NCBI GenBank assembly: GCA_018815245.1 | Contig: JAHIXK010000002.1 | Coordinates: 124,001-188,000 of the forward strand | Direction: 5' to 3' | DNA length: 64,000 nt | DNA from: Gammaproteobacteria bacterium | Lineage (GTDB): Bacteria; Pseudomonadota; Gammaproteobacteria; Burkholderiales; Burkholderiaceae_B | Part shown: one piece after another, positions 52,061 to 61,505 of the stretch | How positions within the stretch are numbered: the stretch's first letter is position 1 | Layout: every line of letters begins with the position of its first letter | Translations under genes and position numbers: made by a program | The notes under the pieces: model-generated | What the model saw: the letters and a program-made list of their open reading frames with translations, nothing else | What the model was told of the DNA's origin: nothing | Database searches by the model: none

Positions 52061-52165
52061 AAGCCAGCACTGCCACAACAGACCCTCTTGTGAACATTTC
52101 CAACACAGATACCACTCAAGGTAACAGGCTGTTTATTAAAGCGCCTGAACCACCAAGGGATCAAC

Positions 52166-54163
52166 GTGAAAACATTCAAACTGGCTTTGACCATATCGCT
52201 GGCGCTGTGCAGTGCCAATTCGCAGGCTGAAGAATTCCGCATTGACCGGCTGTTCGTGCTGGGCGACAGTTTGAGCGATGGCGGCACCTACACCGGCACT
52301 GCCACGCAAGGGTTGCTTGGTGCGGGTGTACCGGCAGGCGCAATTCCCGACAGAATGAAGTTCACCACCAACTCGCCAACCGCGCAAATTTGGGCAAACA
52401 TTGTGGCGGGCAAACTTGGTATTCCCTTGGATGTTGATGTAATCAACGGTGTAAGCACCACCATCAACGGCGGCAATTATGCACAAGGTGGTTCCAGAGT
52501 TTCGAACCCCATGGGTATTGCCAACAACCCGGCCATTGGCATTACCACCATTCCCGTTACCCAACAAGTTGACCGCCTTTTGGCCGACACGCCAACCTTC
52601 AACCGGAATGACTTGATTGCACTTTGGGCAGGATCAAACGACGGTTTCATTCAATTCGCCACAGTGGCCGCAGGCGCAATAACCCCATCAACAGCGTTGG
52701 CAGAAATGTCGATTGCCGCCACAGCATTGCTGACACAAATTGACCGCCTGAAAGCCGCAGGCGCCCAGAACATTGTGGTGGTCACCGTTCCAAACCTGGG
52801 GGCCACACCGCAAGCACAAATTATTGAAGATGGCTCTGTCAGCGGCACACCTGCACCGGGCTCAATTGCGCTGTTAAACGCCCTGTCTGCCAGCTTCAAC
52901 AACACACTTGCCTCGGCAGCAGCCAGCAAAGGCGCAGTGATCGTGGATTCAAACCGGCTACTGAATGCCGTGATAGCCAACCCGGCGCGTTACGGCTTCA
53001 CGTCAGCCACTCCCTTGCAACCCGCTTGCGGCGACAACGGCGGCAACGACCCCAACACTTTTTTCAATTCAAGCCTTACCTGCATTCAAGGTGTGAATGC
53101 AGCGGCAGACAGCGAACAACGCATTTTTGCCGATGGTGTGCACCCCACGGCTGCAGCACAACGCCTGTTTGGTGAAGCCGGTTTTGCTGGCCTTCAAGCC
53201 GCCAGCCTGAACGGCGCACTGGCCGTGGCCCCGCTCACCCCGATTCGCCAACATGCGCTTGGCCTTGAGAACCGGCTGACTGCACTGGCCTTGGTGCGTG
53301 AAGATGCAACGGGCAAAGCCACCTTGCGCCCGGTTGGCGACACCGAATGGTACGGCGGTGTGGAAGCGGGCCAGTTTGAACTGGACGCACAACAAGTTCA
53401 GGCGGGGCTTGAAGCAGACACGCAAATCGTGAAATTTGGCGGCGATAGAATGATTACCCGCAACGCCTTGCTGGGCTTTGGGATCAGCATAGACAAAGCC
53501 CAAACCGACATCGCAAACAATGGTGGCGGGTTCGACAACGACATTGTGCTGGGCACTGTGTTCAGCACCATTGCCTTGTCGAAATCGCTGTATTTAAACG
53601 CTGCCCTGGCCTTGGGAAAAATTGATTACGACGTCACGCGCCAATTCACACTCGGCCCATCGACTGAACGCTACACCGCCAGCACCGAGGGGGATTTTTC
53701 TTCTGCTCGCGTGGGCTTGGGCAGTATTCACGGCTTGCCACAAGGCTGGACCCTGAACCCGCAAGCTGCCTACACCGTTGAAAAAATTGACTTGCAAGGC
53801 TACGACGAATCAAGCGGTGCAGCCAGTTTGAGTTTCGGCGACACGCAGTACAAAGCCGAACGAATCAGCCTGGGCTTTCTGGTCACCAAAGCACCCAGTG
53901 TGCACGGCGGCTGGCGACCCCTGTTGCGCTATTCGATTGAATCAGACCAAAACGATGATGATTTGAAAATTCGCATGGGGCCCAACCAAAACACGCTGGC
54001 CACCATTTTGGCACCTCGACCAGACGGCGATTTTCAGCTGTTGTCAGTGGGTGTTGTCAAAGAAATTGACACCGGTGTGTTGAACATACACTTGACCAGC
54101 ACACTGGGGCAGTCAGGCGTGAAAGGGCTTGGTTTGGGCGCGGCTTACAAGGCAGTATTTTAA
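52166..54163 (+). CDS. Autotransporter GDSL esterase/lipase (EstA-like)
   Basis: The GTG has AAGGGA just upstream. The 665-residue product carries a signal peptide (residues ~1-22). A GDSL hydrolase passenger spans residues ~25-350 with LFVLGDSLSDGGTYTG (nucleophile Ser), the Gly block NYAQGGSRVSN, the Asn block LWAGSNDGFI and the DGVHPTAAAQRLFG block with the catalytic Asp and His. A C-terminal beta-barrel of ~280 residues ends in an aromatic residue (AYKAVF), as needed for outer-membrane insertion. It would be displayed on the cell surface. Two Cys pairs near residues 285-310 may form a disulfide loop. Confidence 0.93.
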   Translation: MKTFKLALTISLALCSANSQAEEFRIDRLFVLGDSLSDGGTYTGTATQGLLGAGVPAGAIPDRMKFTTNSPTAQIWANIVAGKLGIPLDVDVINGVSTTINGGNYAQGGSRVSNPMGIANNPAIGITTIPVTQQVDRLLADTPTFNRNDLIALWAGSNDGFIQFATVAAGAITPSTALAEMSIAATALLTQIDRLKAAGAQNIVVVTVPNLGATPQAQIIEDGSVSGTPAPGSIALLNALSASFNNTLASAAASKGAVIVDSNRLLNAVIANPARYGFTSATPLQPACGDNGGNDPNTFFNSSLTCIQGVNAAADSEQRIFADGVHPTAAAQRLFGEAGFAGLQAASLNGALAVAPLTPIRQHALGLENRLTALALVREDATGKATLRPVGDTEWYGGVEAGQFELDAQQVQAGLEADTQIVKFGGDRMITRNALLGFGISIDKAQTDIANNGGGFDNDIVLGTVFSTIALSKSLYLNAALALGKIDYDVTRQFTLGPSTERYTASTEGDFSSARVGLGSIHGLPQGWTLNPQAAYTVEKIDLQGYDESSGAASLSFGDTQYKAERISLGFLVTKAPSVHGGWRPLLRYSIESDQNDDDLKIRMGPNQNTLATILAPRPDGDFQLLSVGVVKEIDTGVLNIHLTSTLGQSGVKGLGLGAAYKAVF

Positions 54164-54180
54164 AACACTGCCCCCTTTAC

Positions 54181-55476
54181 TTATTTAATCGCCGCAAACG
54201 CCTTGTCGATTGCCACCTTGGTGGCCTCGATTACTGCGTCGTCGTGCGTCACTGAAACAAACCCGGCCTCATAGGCCGAGGGCGCAAGGTAAACCCCCGC
54301 ATCCAGCATGGCATGGAAAAATTTGTTGAAACGGTCACGGTCGGATGCACTTACTTCGGCAAAACTGGTGGGTACTTTGTCGCTGAAATAAATGCCGAAC
54401 ATACCGCCAATGCTATCGGCGCAAAACGTTTCGCCGTGGGCATTCGCTACTTCATTAAAAGCCTCGACCAATTTGTGCGTTTGGGTTTCCAGCTTTTCAT
54501 AAAAACCTTCCTGCTTCAACAAACACAGGGTGGTTAAACCAGCCGCCACGGCAACCGGGTTGCCGCTTAAAGTACCTGCCTGGTACACAGGGCCAAGCGG
54601 CGCAATGCACGCCATAATGTCCTTACGGCCACCGAAAGCGCCCATGGGCATGCCACCGCCAATAATTTTGCCAAGCGTGGTCAAATCGGGCGTGATGCCG
54701 TACACGCCTTGCACGCCCTGCGGGCCGACACGAAAGCCTGTCATCACCTCATCGAAAATCAACACGGCACCGTGCTGGGTGCACAACTCGCGCAACGTGT
54801 TCAAAAACTCGCGCGTGGGTTTGATCAAATTCATATTGCCGGCAACCGGCTCTACAATCACGCAGGCAATGCTGCTGCCACTGGCTTTAAACAGTTCAAC
54901 CAACTGCTCCACATTGTTGTAGTCCAGCACACGGGTGTGCTTGGCAAAGTCTTCAGGCACACCGGCCGAAGTGGGGTTACCGAAGGTTAGCAAGCCTGAA
55001 CCAGCTTTCACCAACAGGCTGTCGGCATGGCCGTGGTAGCAACCTTCAAATTTCACAATGGTGTCGCGGCCGGTAAAACCACGGGCCAGGCGAATTGCGC
55101 TCATGGTGGCCTCGGTGCCAGAACTGACCAGACGCACTTGCTCCATGGATGGCAGCATCTCGCACAAAGTTTCCGCCATCACAATTTCGCCCTCGGTGGG
55201 GGCACCGAAACTTAAGCCGCCCACTGCGGCTTCCTGCACAGCCTTGATCACTTCAGGGTGGGCATGGCCCAACACCGCAGGCCCCCAAGAACCAATGTAG
55301 TCAATGTAGCGCTTGTCGTCGGCGTCCCACACATAGGGGCCATTGGCACGCTTGAAAAAACGCGGCGTTCCACCCACGGAACGAAAAGCGCGAACAGGCG
55401 AATTCACACCTCCGGGAATTGTTTTTTGTGCCCGTTCAAACAGCACTTCGTTCAGGCTCACTTCTTTACCACTCAT
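54181..55476 (-). CDS. hemL: Glutamate-1-semialdehyde 2,1-aminomutase
   Basis: The PLP enzyme makes 5-aminolevulinate in the C5 haem pathway. The ~431-residue product has [74 protein letters not shown] and the PLP-lysine segment [19 protein letters not shown]. The ATG at 55476 is preferred over an in-frame TTG two codons earlier; GGAG lies upstream. It is followed on the opposite side by the autotransporter end and preceded by thiE, as in many betaproteobacteria. Confidence 0.96.
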   Translation of the reverse strand: MSGKEVSLNEVLFERAQKTIPGGVNSPVRAFRSVGGTPRFFKRANGPYVWDADDKRYIDYIGSWGPAVLGHAHPEVIKAVQEAAVGGLSFGAPTEGEIVMAETLCEMLPSMEQVRLVSSGTEATMSAIRLARGFTGRDTIVKFEGCYHGHADSLLVKAGSGLLTFGNPTSAGVPEDFAKHTRVLDYNNVEQLVELFKASGSSIACVIVEPVAGNMNLIKPTREFLNTLRELCTQHGAVLIFDEVMTGFRVGPQGVQGVYGITPDLTTLGKIIGGGMPMGAFGGRKDIMACIAPLGPVYQAGTLSGNPVAVAAGLTTLCLLKQEGFYEKLETQTHKLVEAFNEVANAHGETFCADSIGGMFGIYFSDKVPTSFAEVSASDRDRFNKFFHAMLDAGVYLAPSAYEAGFVSVTHDDAVIEATKVAIDKAFAAIK

Positions 55477-55494
55477 TCTCAAGACTCCGCTTAA

Positions 55495-56166
55495 TTAAGT
55501 GCATCCATTAACTGCATCCACCCACTGCTGCGCCACACGGCAAACCTGCGCTGCATCGGGTTCCATTCCAAACAAACCATTCACCACGGCCACCGCGTGC
55601 GCACCGGCTGCCATCAATTCAGGTACACGCGCCAGCGTAATGCCGCCAATGGCCACAGTGGGCACGCCCAATACACGCGCATTTGCAAACAATTCCAGTT
55701 CTGCCCGCACGGCATTGGGCTTGGTGCCGCTGGGATACATGGCGCCAAAGGCCACATAACTTGCGCCATCGCGCACTGCCTGTTCGGCCAAATCAAACCG
55801 ATTGTAGCAAGAAGCACCCACCACCCATTTGGCACCCAGGCAGCTTCGCGCCTGCGCGATTGGCTCATCGGTTTGCCCCAGGTGCACACCGGCAATGGCA
55901 GCGCCCTCAAACTTTGAAAACCCGGCAGAGGGCACATCATTCAAAATCAGGGCGGCATCGTATTTTTCGCACAGGGCGTTCAGTTGCTCAACAAACTCAA
56001 TCAACTCGGCTTGATCCCAATTTTTCTGCCTGCACTGAAACAGACGCACGCCCCCGTCTAGCGCAGCGCCCACGCAATCCACAATCGCATCGGGGGGCCA
56101 CACGGCGGAACGTTCCGGCGTGACGGCGTACACGCCCTGAATCAAACTGCCCAAGTCACTCCTCAT
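55495..56166 (-). CDS. thiE: Thiamine phosphate synthase
   Basis: It joins the pyrimidine pyrophosphate and thiazole phosphate to thiamine phosphate. The ~223-residue barrel shows GVRLFQCRQKNWDQAELI, ALILNDVPSAGFSKFEGA, GVHLGQTDEPIAQAR (the usual DLPxxxAR replaced by TDEPIAQAR), YVAFGAMYPSGTKPNA and VAIGGITLARVPELMAAGAH. The ATG at 56166 is used; another at 56178 lies deeper inside thiD. Either way the gene overlaps the thiD end, so the two are translated together. Confidence 0.92.
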   Translation of the reverse strand: MRSDLGSLIQGVYAVTPERSAVWPPDAIVDCVGAALDGGVRLFQCRQKNWDQAELIEFVEQLNALCEKYDAALILNDVPSAGFSKFEGAAIAGVHLGQTDEPIAQARSCLGAKWVVGASCYNRFDLAEQAVRDGASYVAFGAMYPSGTKPNAVRAELELFANARVLGVPTVAIGGITLARVPELMAAGAHAVAVVNGLFGMEPDAAQVCRVAQQWVDAVNGCT

Positions 56167-56977
56167 CAAACTCGTCATCCTCTTCGCCCAAATGCTGCAT
56201 CAGGTGCATGCGGTCGGGAATCAATTGGCCCTGGCCCACGGCAAAACCATAATTCAAGGCCTGCCAAGTGTATTCAAGCCCCAGTTCCACTGCTTCCCGC
56301 ACATTCAAACCTTGCCCCAAACCCACAGCGCAAGCGCTGGCCAACGTACAACCCGAACCATGGTATTGCCCCGGCAAGCGCTCACACGGAAACTCAAGCA
56401 CTTTTTGGTCGGCCACATACAGGCGATTCACCACCTCGCCAGCATCCAGGTGCTCACCTTTCAGCAACACCGCCTTGCAACCCATTTGCAACAACCTTGC
56501 TCCGGCCTCATCCACTGTGGTGGCGCCAGTGAATGCTTGTGCCTCGGGCCAATTGGGAGTCAACAGGTCAACTACCGGGAAAAGTTCATTTCGGACACAG
56601 TCAAACAAGGCTTGCCCTCCAAAGGCGTCGCCCCTGCCAGAAGCACGCACCGGGTCAACCACCAGCGGCACACTGGGCCACAAGGCTTTGGCTTTCAACA
56701 CAGCAGCCACCGCCGCCGGGCTGCCCAACACCCCGGTTTTAATGGCACTGGGCTTGACCCCGTCATCAAGCAAGGTCTGTAACTGGTCATCGATCCAGCC
56801 GAGGGTACAAGCCTCAAAGCGCTTCACGCCAACCGTGTTCTGCGCGGTCAAGCCCGTGAGCACGGTCAAGGGGTGTGCACCCAATGCGGCAATTGTTAAT
56901 ACATCGGCCTGCAAACCCGCGCCAGAAGTGGGGTCAGATGCTGAAAAGGTCAGCACCAAGGGAACGGTCAGTGTCAT
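56156..56977 (-). CDS. thiD: Hydroxymethylpyrimidine kinase / phosphomethylpyrimidine kinase
   Basis: It phosphorylates HMP to HMP-PP for thiamine synthesis. The ATG at 56977 gives MTLTVPLVLTFSASDPTSGA with GLQADVLTIAALGAHPLTVL, the standard family start; the frame is open 110 codons upstream but that part overlaps rubredoxin on the other strand and is not protein-like. Other marks are KTGVLGSPAAV, PLVVDPVRASGRGD and GQYHGSGCTLASACAVGL with the catalytic Asp/Gly/Cys segment. The acidic tail (GEEDDEFDEE) overlaps thiE. Confidence 0.94.
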   Translation of the reverse strand: MTLTVPLVLTFSASDPTSGAGLQADVLTIAALGAHPLTVLTGLTAQNTVGVKRFEACTLGWIDDQLQTLLDDGVKPSAIKTGVLGSPAAVAAVLKAKALWPSVPLVVDPVRASGRGDAFGGQALFDCVRNELFPVVDLLTPNWPEAQAFTGATTVDEAGARLLQMGCKAVLLKGEHLDAGEVVNRLYVADQKVLEFPCERLPGQYHGSGCTLASACAVGLGQGLNVREAVELGLEYTWQALNYGFAVGQGQLIPDRMHLMQHLGEEDDEFDEE

Positions 56978-57070
56978 TGAAAACCCAAAAAAAACCGACA
57001 ACCTTTGTAGTCGGCTGCCAAACTCAGTATTATCCACCCGTTGCAATTTTTTTTCTGGAAGTAGCTCAGA

Positions 57071-57235
57071 ATGAATACTTGGATTTGTTTGATTTGCGGT
57101 TGGGTATACGATGAAGCGGCTGGTCTGCCTGAAGAAGGCATTGCCCCCGGCACAAAATGGGAAGATGTTCCCCCGAACTGGGTTTGCCCGGAATGTGGCG
57201 CCCGCAAAGAAGATTTTGAGATGACTCAAATCTAA
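57071..57235 (+). CDS. Rubredoxin
   Basis: A 54-codon gene encoding a complete rubredoxin, a small iron protein carrying single electrons. The two iron-binding knuckles are WICLICGWVYDEAAG (CxxCG) and WVCPECGARKEDFE (CPxCG), at the normal spacing of ~29 residues, and GTKWEDVPPNW sits between them. It is divergent from thiD, an arrangement common in Burkholderiales. The electron partner is not evident here; alkane hydroxylase or rubredoxin reductase genes are absent from the window. Confidence 0.95.
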   Translation: MNTWICLICGWVYDEAAGLPEEGIAPGTKWEDVPPNWVCPECGARKEDFEMTQI

Positions 57236-57255
57236 AAACCCAAGCCAATGGATCA

Positions 57256-58605
57256 ATGACCGAACAAAAACCTGACCCACGCCAAGCGTTTGAAGACCAC
57301 GCCCCAACGCCGGTCAGGCCTAAGTTTGTTCGGCAATTGGGCCAGTTCTCAGCAGGTTTGCTTGTTGCGGCCTTGTTGTTGTTCGTCGGAGGGTTGTTCG
57401 CAAAGAACCAGTCTGACAACATTCGCAATTCCCAGCTGACCCAGCTTACTTTGGTGGAAGGCCGCATTCAGCAGGAATTGATTGTGCTGAACAGCCCGCC
57501 CGCTGAAACCATTCAACCCCTGGGGTTGAAAGCGTTGCTGTCTTTGGGCCAGCAGGTCAGTCAGCAAAACAAGGGCTTTCAGTGGCTTGGCTCCCTGCAC
57601 AACCAAACCCTTCAAGTGTTGCTGACCCAGGCCATTGAAGCGCTGTCGCGCCCAGTGGCAGGCATTGATTCCAGCGAGGAAACCCAACGCCAACTGGAAG
57701 CCCAGTTGCGGCTGGACACACTGCCCAAACTGGCCCAACTGAAAAACCACATCGCCCAGGCCACCAATGGTTACCTCGTGCTGCTGTTCGGGCTGGGTAC
57801 TCTGCTTGCGGCCATCGGCCTGTCACTTGGTTTTCACTGGTTTACCCACCGCAAAACACTGGCCCTGAGCCGCCGCATTCAAATGCTAAGCCGCGCACTG
57901 CACAGCCAGCAGGAAAATGACCAGAAGCGCGAAGGTGCCCATGCAGCGCTTGAAGGCGTGTTGAAAGCACTGAACAGCAACCAGCAGCTTGAACACCGGG
58001 GCACGCTGATGCAGATCGGCCAGCAACTTGAGGAATTAAACCAAAGTGGCCGTGCAGTGTTGCAATTTGCCAAGTCATTCCACCAGTTGTCCAACCAGGG
58101 CACGCAGGTGGTTAAATCGACCTTGAACAGCGAGCAGCGCAACGCCAAGGCCGAAAACCACATGGAAATCATGCAAATTCAGCTTGAGGGGCTGCGCTCA
58201 GACATTCGAAGTGCGGCGCAAGGCTTGCGCAAAGCGGGCGAAGTAAGCCGGCAACTGCTGGGCAGGCTCGATGCATCGCAAATGGAATTGACCCTGACTG
58301 AACCAGAAAACAGCCGCCAGCTTCAGCAACTGGTGGAGCAAAGCCAACAGGCCTTGAAAGAATCGATCGAGGGTTTGGTGTTGGCCAGCCAGAAGATCAA
58401 CATGGGTCAGAATGAATCGAACAAACTGGCTGAATATATGGCGGTGAATCAAACCGCCTGGTCTAACCTGTTAAGCCAGGTTGAGCAGGTGGCGGAATCT
58501 GCATCGCAAGAATCAGAAAGTGCCCTTCGCCTGGCCAAACGCCTGATGAACAAAAGCCAGCAACCCATTCAAGCAGCCAAAGCACCGCCGCAACTGCTAC
58601 CCTGA
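57256..58605 (+). CDS. Membrane-anchored coiled-coil protein, chemoreceptor-like
   Basis: The 449-residue product has a membrane helix near residues 31-48 (SAGLLVAALLLFVGGLF), a periplasmic domain of ~125 residues, and a second helix near 172-192 (GYLVLLFGLGTLLAAIGLSL). The cytoplasmic part is long, helical and Gln-rich (MEIMQIQLEGLRSDIRSAAQ). The layout copies a methyl-accepting protein, but the conserved signalling hairpin tip is missing and there is no HAMP that I can recognise. It starts 21 bp after rubredoxin. Function unknown. The end overlaps the convergent arsS gene by 37 bp. Confidence 0.6.
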   Translation: MTEQKPDPRQAFEDHAPTPVRPKFVRQLGQFSAGLLVAALLLFVGGLFAKNQSDNIRNSQLTQLTLVEGRIQQELIVLNSPPAETIQPLGLKALLSLGQQVSQQNKGFQWLGSLHNQTLQVLLTQAIEALSRPVAGIDSSEETQRQLEAQLRLDTLPKLAQLKNHIAQATNGYLVLLFGLGTLLAAIGLSLGFHWFTHRKTLALSRRIQMLSRALHSQQENDQKREGAHAALEGVLKALNSNQQLEHRGTLMQIGQQLEELNQSGRAVLQFAKSFHQLSNQGTQVVKSTLNSEQRNAKAENHMEIMQIQLEGLRSDIRSAAQGLRKAGEVSRQLLGRLDASQMELTLTEPENSRQLQQLVEQSQQALKESIEGLVLASQKINMGQNESNKLAEYMAVNQTAWSNLLSQVEQVAESASQESESALRLAKRLMNKSQQPIQAAKAPPQLLP

Positions 58606-59525
58606 CCTGCCGTGCAACCATAACAATGGTCGCCAACCACCACCTCAATTGAATCAAGCGCGGTTTGCGTTAAATCCGCCAAAGTTAAAGCGCGACCCTG
58701 TGAATCGCGCACAGGCCAACCCAGTTGCTGGTTAAAATCGCAATCGTAAAGCTTGCCTTCGTAGTCAATCGACACAAGGCTGCGGCACATGACTGCAGCC
58801 AAATTACTTTCCCGGTAGGCACCTTTCAGGGTGTTCATGTAAGTCTCGAATGTGCCCTTGCTGATCAAGGTACTGCCAAAACGGGCAATCGGCATGTTGG
58901 TGATCGTCACCAAACCGGTGAAGCGAATGCCGAATTTGTCGAGCAAAACTGCCTTGTAATCGGCTTCCAGCGCCTCTTGAGGCGGTGGCAGCGATGGGCC
59001 TTGGGGATTGAACACCAAGGTTAAGCGCAGTTTGTCACCATAGCCCAGTGCATTCAGCTTTTGTAACCCGGCAATGCTGGCATCAAACACACCCTTGCCA
59101 CGCTGCTTGTCCACGTTGTCTTCAAGGTAACAAGGCAGGGATGCAAAAATTTCAACTTCATTTTCGGCCAAAAACTGCGCCAGGTCTTCGTAACCCGGTT
59201 CGCTCAAAATGGTCAGGTTGCACCGGTCAATCACATGCACACCCGCCTTGCGAGCCGCCACCACCAAGCGCTTGAAGCGGGGGTTCATCTCGGGGGCGCC
59301 GCCCGTCAAATCGAGCATCTTCACCCAACCCTGGTTCATCAGCGCAATCAACTGATCAATTTGCTCATCTTGCATCAACTCCGTGCGGTTCGGACCGGCA
59401 TTCACATGGCAATGGGTGCAGCTTTGGTTGCACAAGTAACCCAGATTCACCTGAATGGTTTCCAGGCTCAAACGCTTCACGCTTGGGAAGGTGGTACTTT
59501 TCAACAAATGAACGACTGAGTGCAT
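58569..59525 (-). CDS. arsS: Radical SAM protein of the arsenosugar biosynthesis ArsS family
   Basis: The ~318-residue product has the radical SAM cluster site VNLGYLCNQSCTHCHVNAGPN (CxxxCxxC), quoted here as YLCNQSCTHCHVNAG, the MLDLTGGAPEMNPRF motif and the ArsS C-terminal half with RSLVSIDYEGKLYDCDFNQQ and the Cys-rich end DHCYGCTAGQGSSCGG. ArsS makes arsenosugar precursors from dimethylarsinate; some homologues carry selenocysteine in the C-terminal motif, here Cys. No arsM is adjacent. The ATG at 59525 is chosen because family similarity begins shortly after; the frame extends 23 codons further. Confidence 0.88.
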   Translation of the reverse strand: MHSVVHLLKSTTFPSVKRLSLETIQVNLGYLCNQSCTHCHVNAGPNRTELMQDEQIDQLIALMNQGWVKMLDLTGGAPEMNPRFKRLVVAARKAGVHVIDRCNLTILSEPGYEDLAQFLAENEVEIFASLPCYLEDNVDKQRGKGVFDASIAGLQKLNALGYGDKLRLTLVFNPQGPSLPPPQEALEADYKAVLLDKFGIRFTGLVTITNMPIARFGSTLISKGTFETYMNTLKGAYRESNLAAVMCRSLVSIDYEGKLYDCDFNQQLGWPVRDSQGRALTLADLTQTALDSIEVVVGDHCYGCTAGQGSSCGGALAA

Positions 59526-59666
59526 GTAGGCTCCGGTTTCTGTGCGCCGCACGGTTATTTCGTTTTCAGATAATGAGAGAATCAAAGTTCTCAATCAAGA
59601 TTGCTGCGGTTTGTTTATCGCGTTAATCGATAGTAGCAAACTTACGGAACCTCATTCGCTCAAGCC

Positions 59667-59870
59667 ATGATTCAAGTTACAGTCAACGGTGAAAATCGTA
59701 AAATGCCCGAGAACAGCACTGTGGCCCACCTTGTGGAAAGCCTTGAACTGACCGGAAAGCGCATTGCCGTCGAGCTGAACGGCGAAATTGTGCCCAAAAG
59801 CCAGCACGCCACCACACAACTTCCCGCAGGGGCCAGTCTGGAAATCGTGGTGGCGGTGGGTGGCGGCTAA
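59667..59870 (+). CDS. thiS: Thiamine biosynthesis sulfur carrier protein
   Basis: The 67-residue ubiquitin-like protein ends in VAVGGG, the Gly-Gly tail that is adenylated and turned into a thiocarboxylate for thiazole synthesis. MIQVTVNGENRKMPENST and the RIAVELNGEIVPKS segment are standard. It is directly followed by thiG (21-bp gap). No TPP riboswitch was recognised in the 140-bp gap to arsS, so the control of this set is unclear. Confidence 0.95.
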   Translation: MIQVTVNGENRKMPENSTVAHLVESLELTGKRIAVELNGEIVPKSQHATTQLPAGASLEIVVAVGGG

Positions 59871-59891
59871 ACAATCAGGAACAATACCCAC

Positions 59892-60707
59892 ATGAATACG
59901 TCTATCGAAAAATCCAACGACACCTGGAAAGTAGGCAACCGTGAATTTACCAGCCGTTTATTGGTGGGTACGGGCAAATACGCCAGCCTGGACGAAACCC
60001 GCGACGCCATTTCCGAGAGTGGCGCTGAAATTGTGACCGTGGCCATACGCCGCACCAACATTGGCCAAAACGCCGGTGAAGCCAGCTTGCTCGATTACAT
60101 TTCACCCAGCAAATTCACCTACCTGCCCAACTCCGCAGGTTGCTACACCGCGAAAGATGCAGTGCGCACCCTGCGCCTGGGCCGCGAACTGCTCGATGGC
60201 CACAACCTGTGCAAACTCGAAGTGCTGGGCGACCCCACCAACCTGTACCCCGACATGGAAGAAACCCTGATTGCCGCCAAAGAACTGGTGGCCGATGGTT
60301 TCGACGTGATGGTGTACTGTTCCGACGATCCCATTTACGCCCGCAAACTTGAAGATGTGGGTTGTTTGGCCATCATGCCCCTGGCCTCGTTGATTGGTTC
60401 CGGCATGGGGATTTTGAACCCCTGGAACATCAACCTGATTCTGGAAAAAGCGCAAGTACCCGTGATTGTGGACGCAGGCGTTGGCACAGCTTCCGATGCA
60501 GCCATTGCCATGGAACTGGGCTGTGCAGGCGTGCTGATGAACACGGCTATAGCCAAAGCACAAAACCCGGTGCAAATGGCGCGCGCCATGCGTTTGGCCA
60601 CACAGGCCGGTCGCGACGCCTTTCTTGCAGGTAGAATGCCGAAAAAGTTTTACACGGCCAGCCCCTCTTCCCCTGTGGAAGGCGTTATTTCTTCCAGCTC
60701 AAAATGA
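59892..60707 (+). CDS. thiG: Thiazole synthase
   Basis: ThiG builds the thiazole phosphate ring from 1-deoxyxylulose 5-phosphate, dehydroglycine and ThiS-thiocarboxylate. The 271-residue barrel shows [34 protein letters not shown], the catalytic Lys in [16 protein letters not shown], and [20 protein letters not shown]. The family usually has VTVALRR; the change to VAIRR is conservative. It is followed by trmB with a 4-bp overlap, an arrangement seen in many betaproteobacteria. Confidence 0.96.
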   Translation: MNTSIEKSNDTWKVGNREFTSRLLVGTGKYASLDETRDAISESGAEIVTVAIRRTNIGQNAGEASLLDYISPSKFTYLPNSAGCYTAKDAVRTLRLGRELLDGHNLCKLEVLGDPTNLYPDMEETLIAAKELVADGFDVMVYCSDDPIYARKLEDVGCLAIMPLASLIGSGMGILNPWNINLILEKAQVPVIVDAGVGTASDAAIAMELGCAGVLMNTAIAKAQNPVQMARAMRLATQAGRDAFLAGRMPKKFYTASPSSPVEGVISSSSK

Positions 60708-61408
60708 CAGACCAAACCCTCGACAATCCGTTTCGCGACCAGCACATCAAAAGTTTTGTGAAGCGTCGGGGGCATATTTCGCGCGCCCAGGAACGTGCCG
60801 TGGAGGAAGGCATGCCCAAGTGGGGCATCGCCTACAATGCGCAAACGCAAATTAATTTCGATGCACAATGGGGCACGCAAGGCCAACCCAACTGGCTGGA
60901 AATTGGCTTTGGCATGGGTGAAACCACCGCAAAAATTGCCAAGGGCCACCCCCATGTGAATTACCTGGGCGTTGAAATTTACACCGCTGGCGTAGGCTCA
61001 CTGATCAAAAAAATCGAAGAAGAAAACCTGACCAACATTCGAATCATTTCCCACGACGTGGTGGAAGTGCTGCGCGACATGATTCCCGATACCAGCCTTG
61101 ACAAAGTGCTGCTGTACTTCCCCGACCCCTGGCGCAAGGCCCGCCACCACAAGCGCAGGTTGATCCAGCCCGAGTTTGTAGCCAGGCTCGCCAGGAAAAT
61201 GAAACCGGGCGGTGTATTGCACTGCGCAACCGACTGGGAAAACTACGCCCACCACATGCACGACGTACTGAGCGTGGCCCCGGACTGGCAAAACATGGCC
61301 TGCACACCTTTCGCGCCACGCCCCGAAGACCGACCGCTGACGAAATTTGAAAACCGGGGCCTGAAGCTGGGCCATGGCGTTTGGGACCTGTTGTACCAAG
61401 TGCGCTAA
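60704..61408 (+). CDS. trmB: tRNA (guanine-N7-)-methyltransferase
   Basis: TrmB methylates G46 of many tRNAs. The 234-residue length fits. Seen are [20 protein letters not shown] at the start, the SAM site [37 protein letters not shown], and the signature [20 protein letters not shown] with the catalytic Asp. The C-terminal [20 protein letters not shown] is diagnostic. The start overlaps the thiG stop (ATGA), so it is translated from the thi message. Confidence 0.96.
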   Translation: MTDQTLDNPFRDQHIKSFVKRRGHISRAQERAVEEGMPKWGIAYNAQTQINFDAQWGTQGQPNWLEIGFGMGETTAKIAKGHPHVNYLGVEIYTAGVGSLIKKIEEENLTNIRIISHDVVEVLRDMIPDTSLDKVLLYFPDPWRKARHHKRRLIQPEFVARLARKMKPGGVLHCATDWENYAHHMHDVLSVAPDWQNMACTPFAPRPEDRPLTKFENRGLKLGHGVWDLLYQVR

Positions 61409-61447
61409 ATAAGGCACAACACAAACAAACCTCCCCTCTTGCGGTAT

Positions 61448-61502
61448 GTCACAAAATTACTGAACTTGCTTTAATCAGGTTCGATCCCGGTAATTTTGTG
61501 AC
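61448..61502. repeat. Perfect 13-bp inverted repeat upstream of the GGDEF/EAL gene
   Basis: GTCACAAAATTAC and GTAATTTTGTGAC are exact complements separated by 29 bp. The right arm ends 3 bp before the ATG of the downstream gene, where the ribosome-binding site would be. It could be an operator for a dimeric repressor or an RNA hairpin hiding the start; its A+T-rich stem without a T run is not a standard terminator. Confidence 0.7.
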
Positions 61503-61505
61503 TGC

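Noticed and set aside
57256-58605. Methyl-accepting chemotaxis protein
   Set aside because: Topology fits, but the conserved cytoplasmic hairpin tip is missing, as in the protein at 34273-35625, so neither is called a chemoreceptor.
59526-59666. TPP riboswitch upstream of thiS, or upstream of thiD (56978-57070)
   Set aside because: Neither gap shows the conserved thi-box core sequences.
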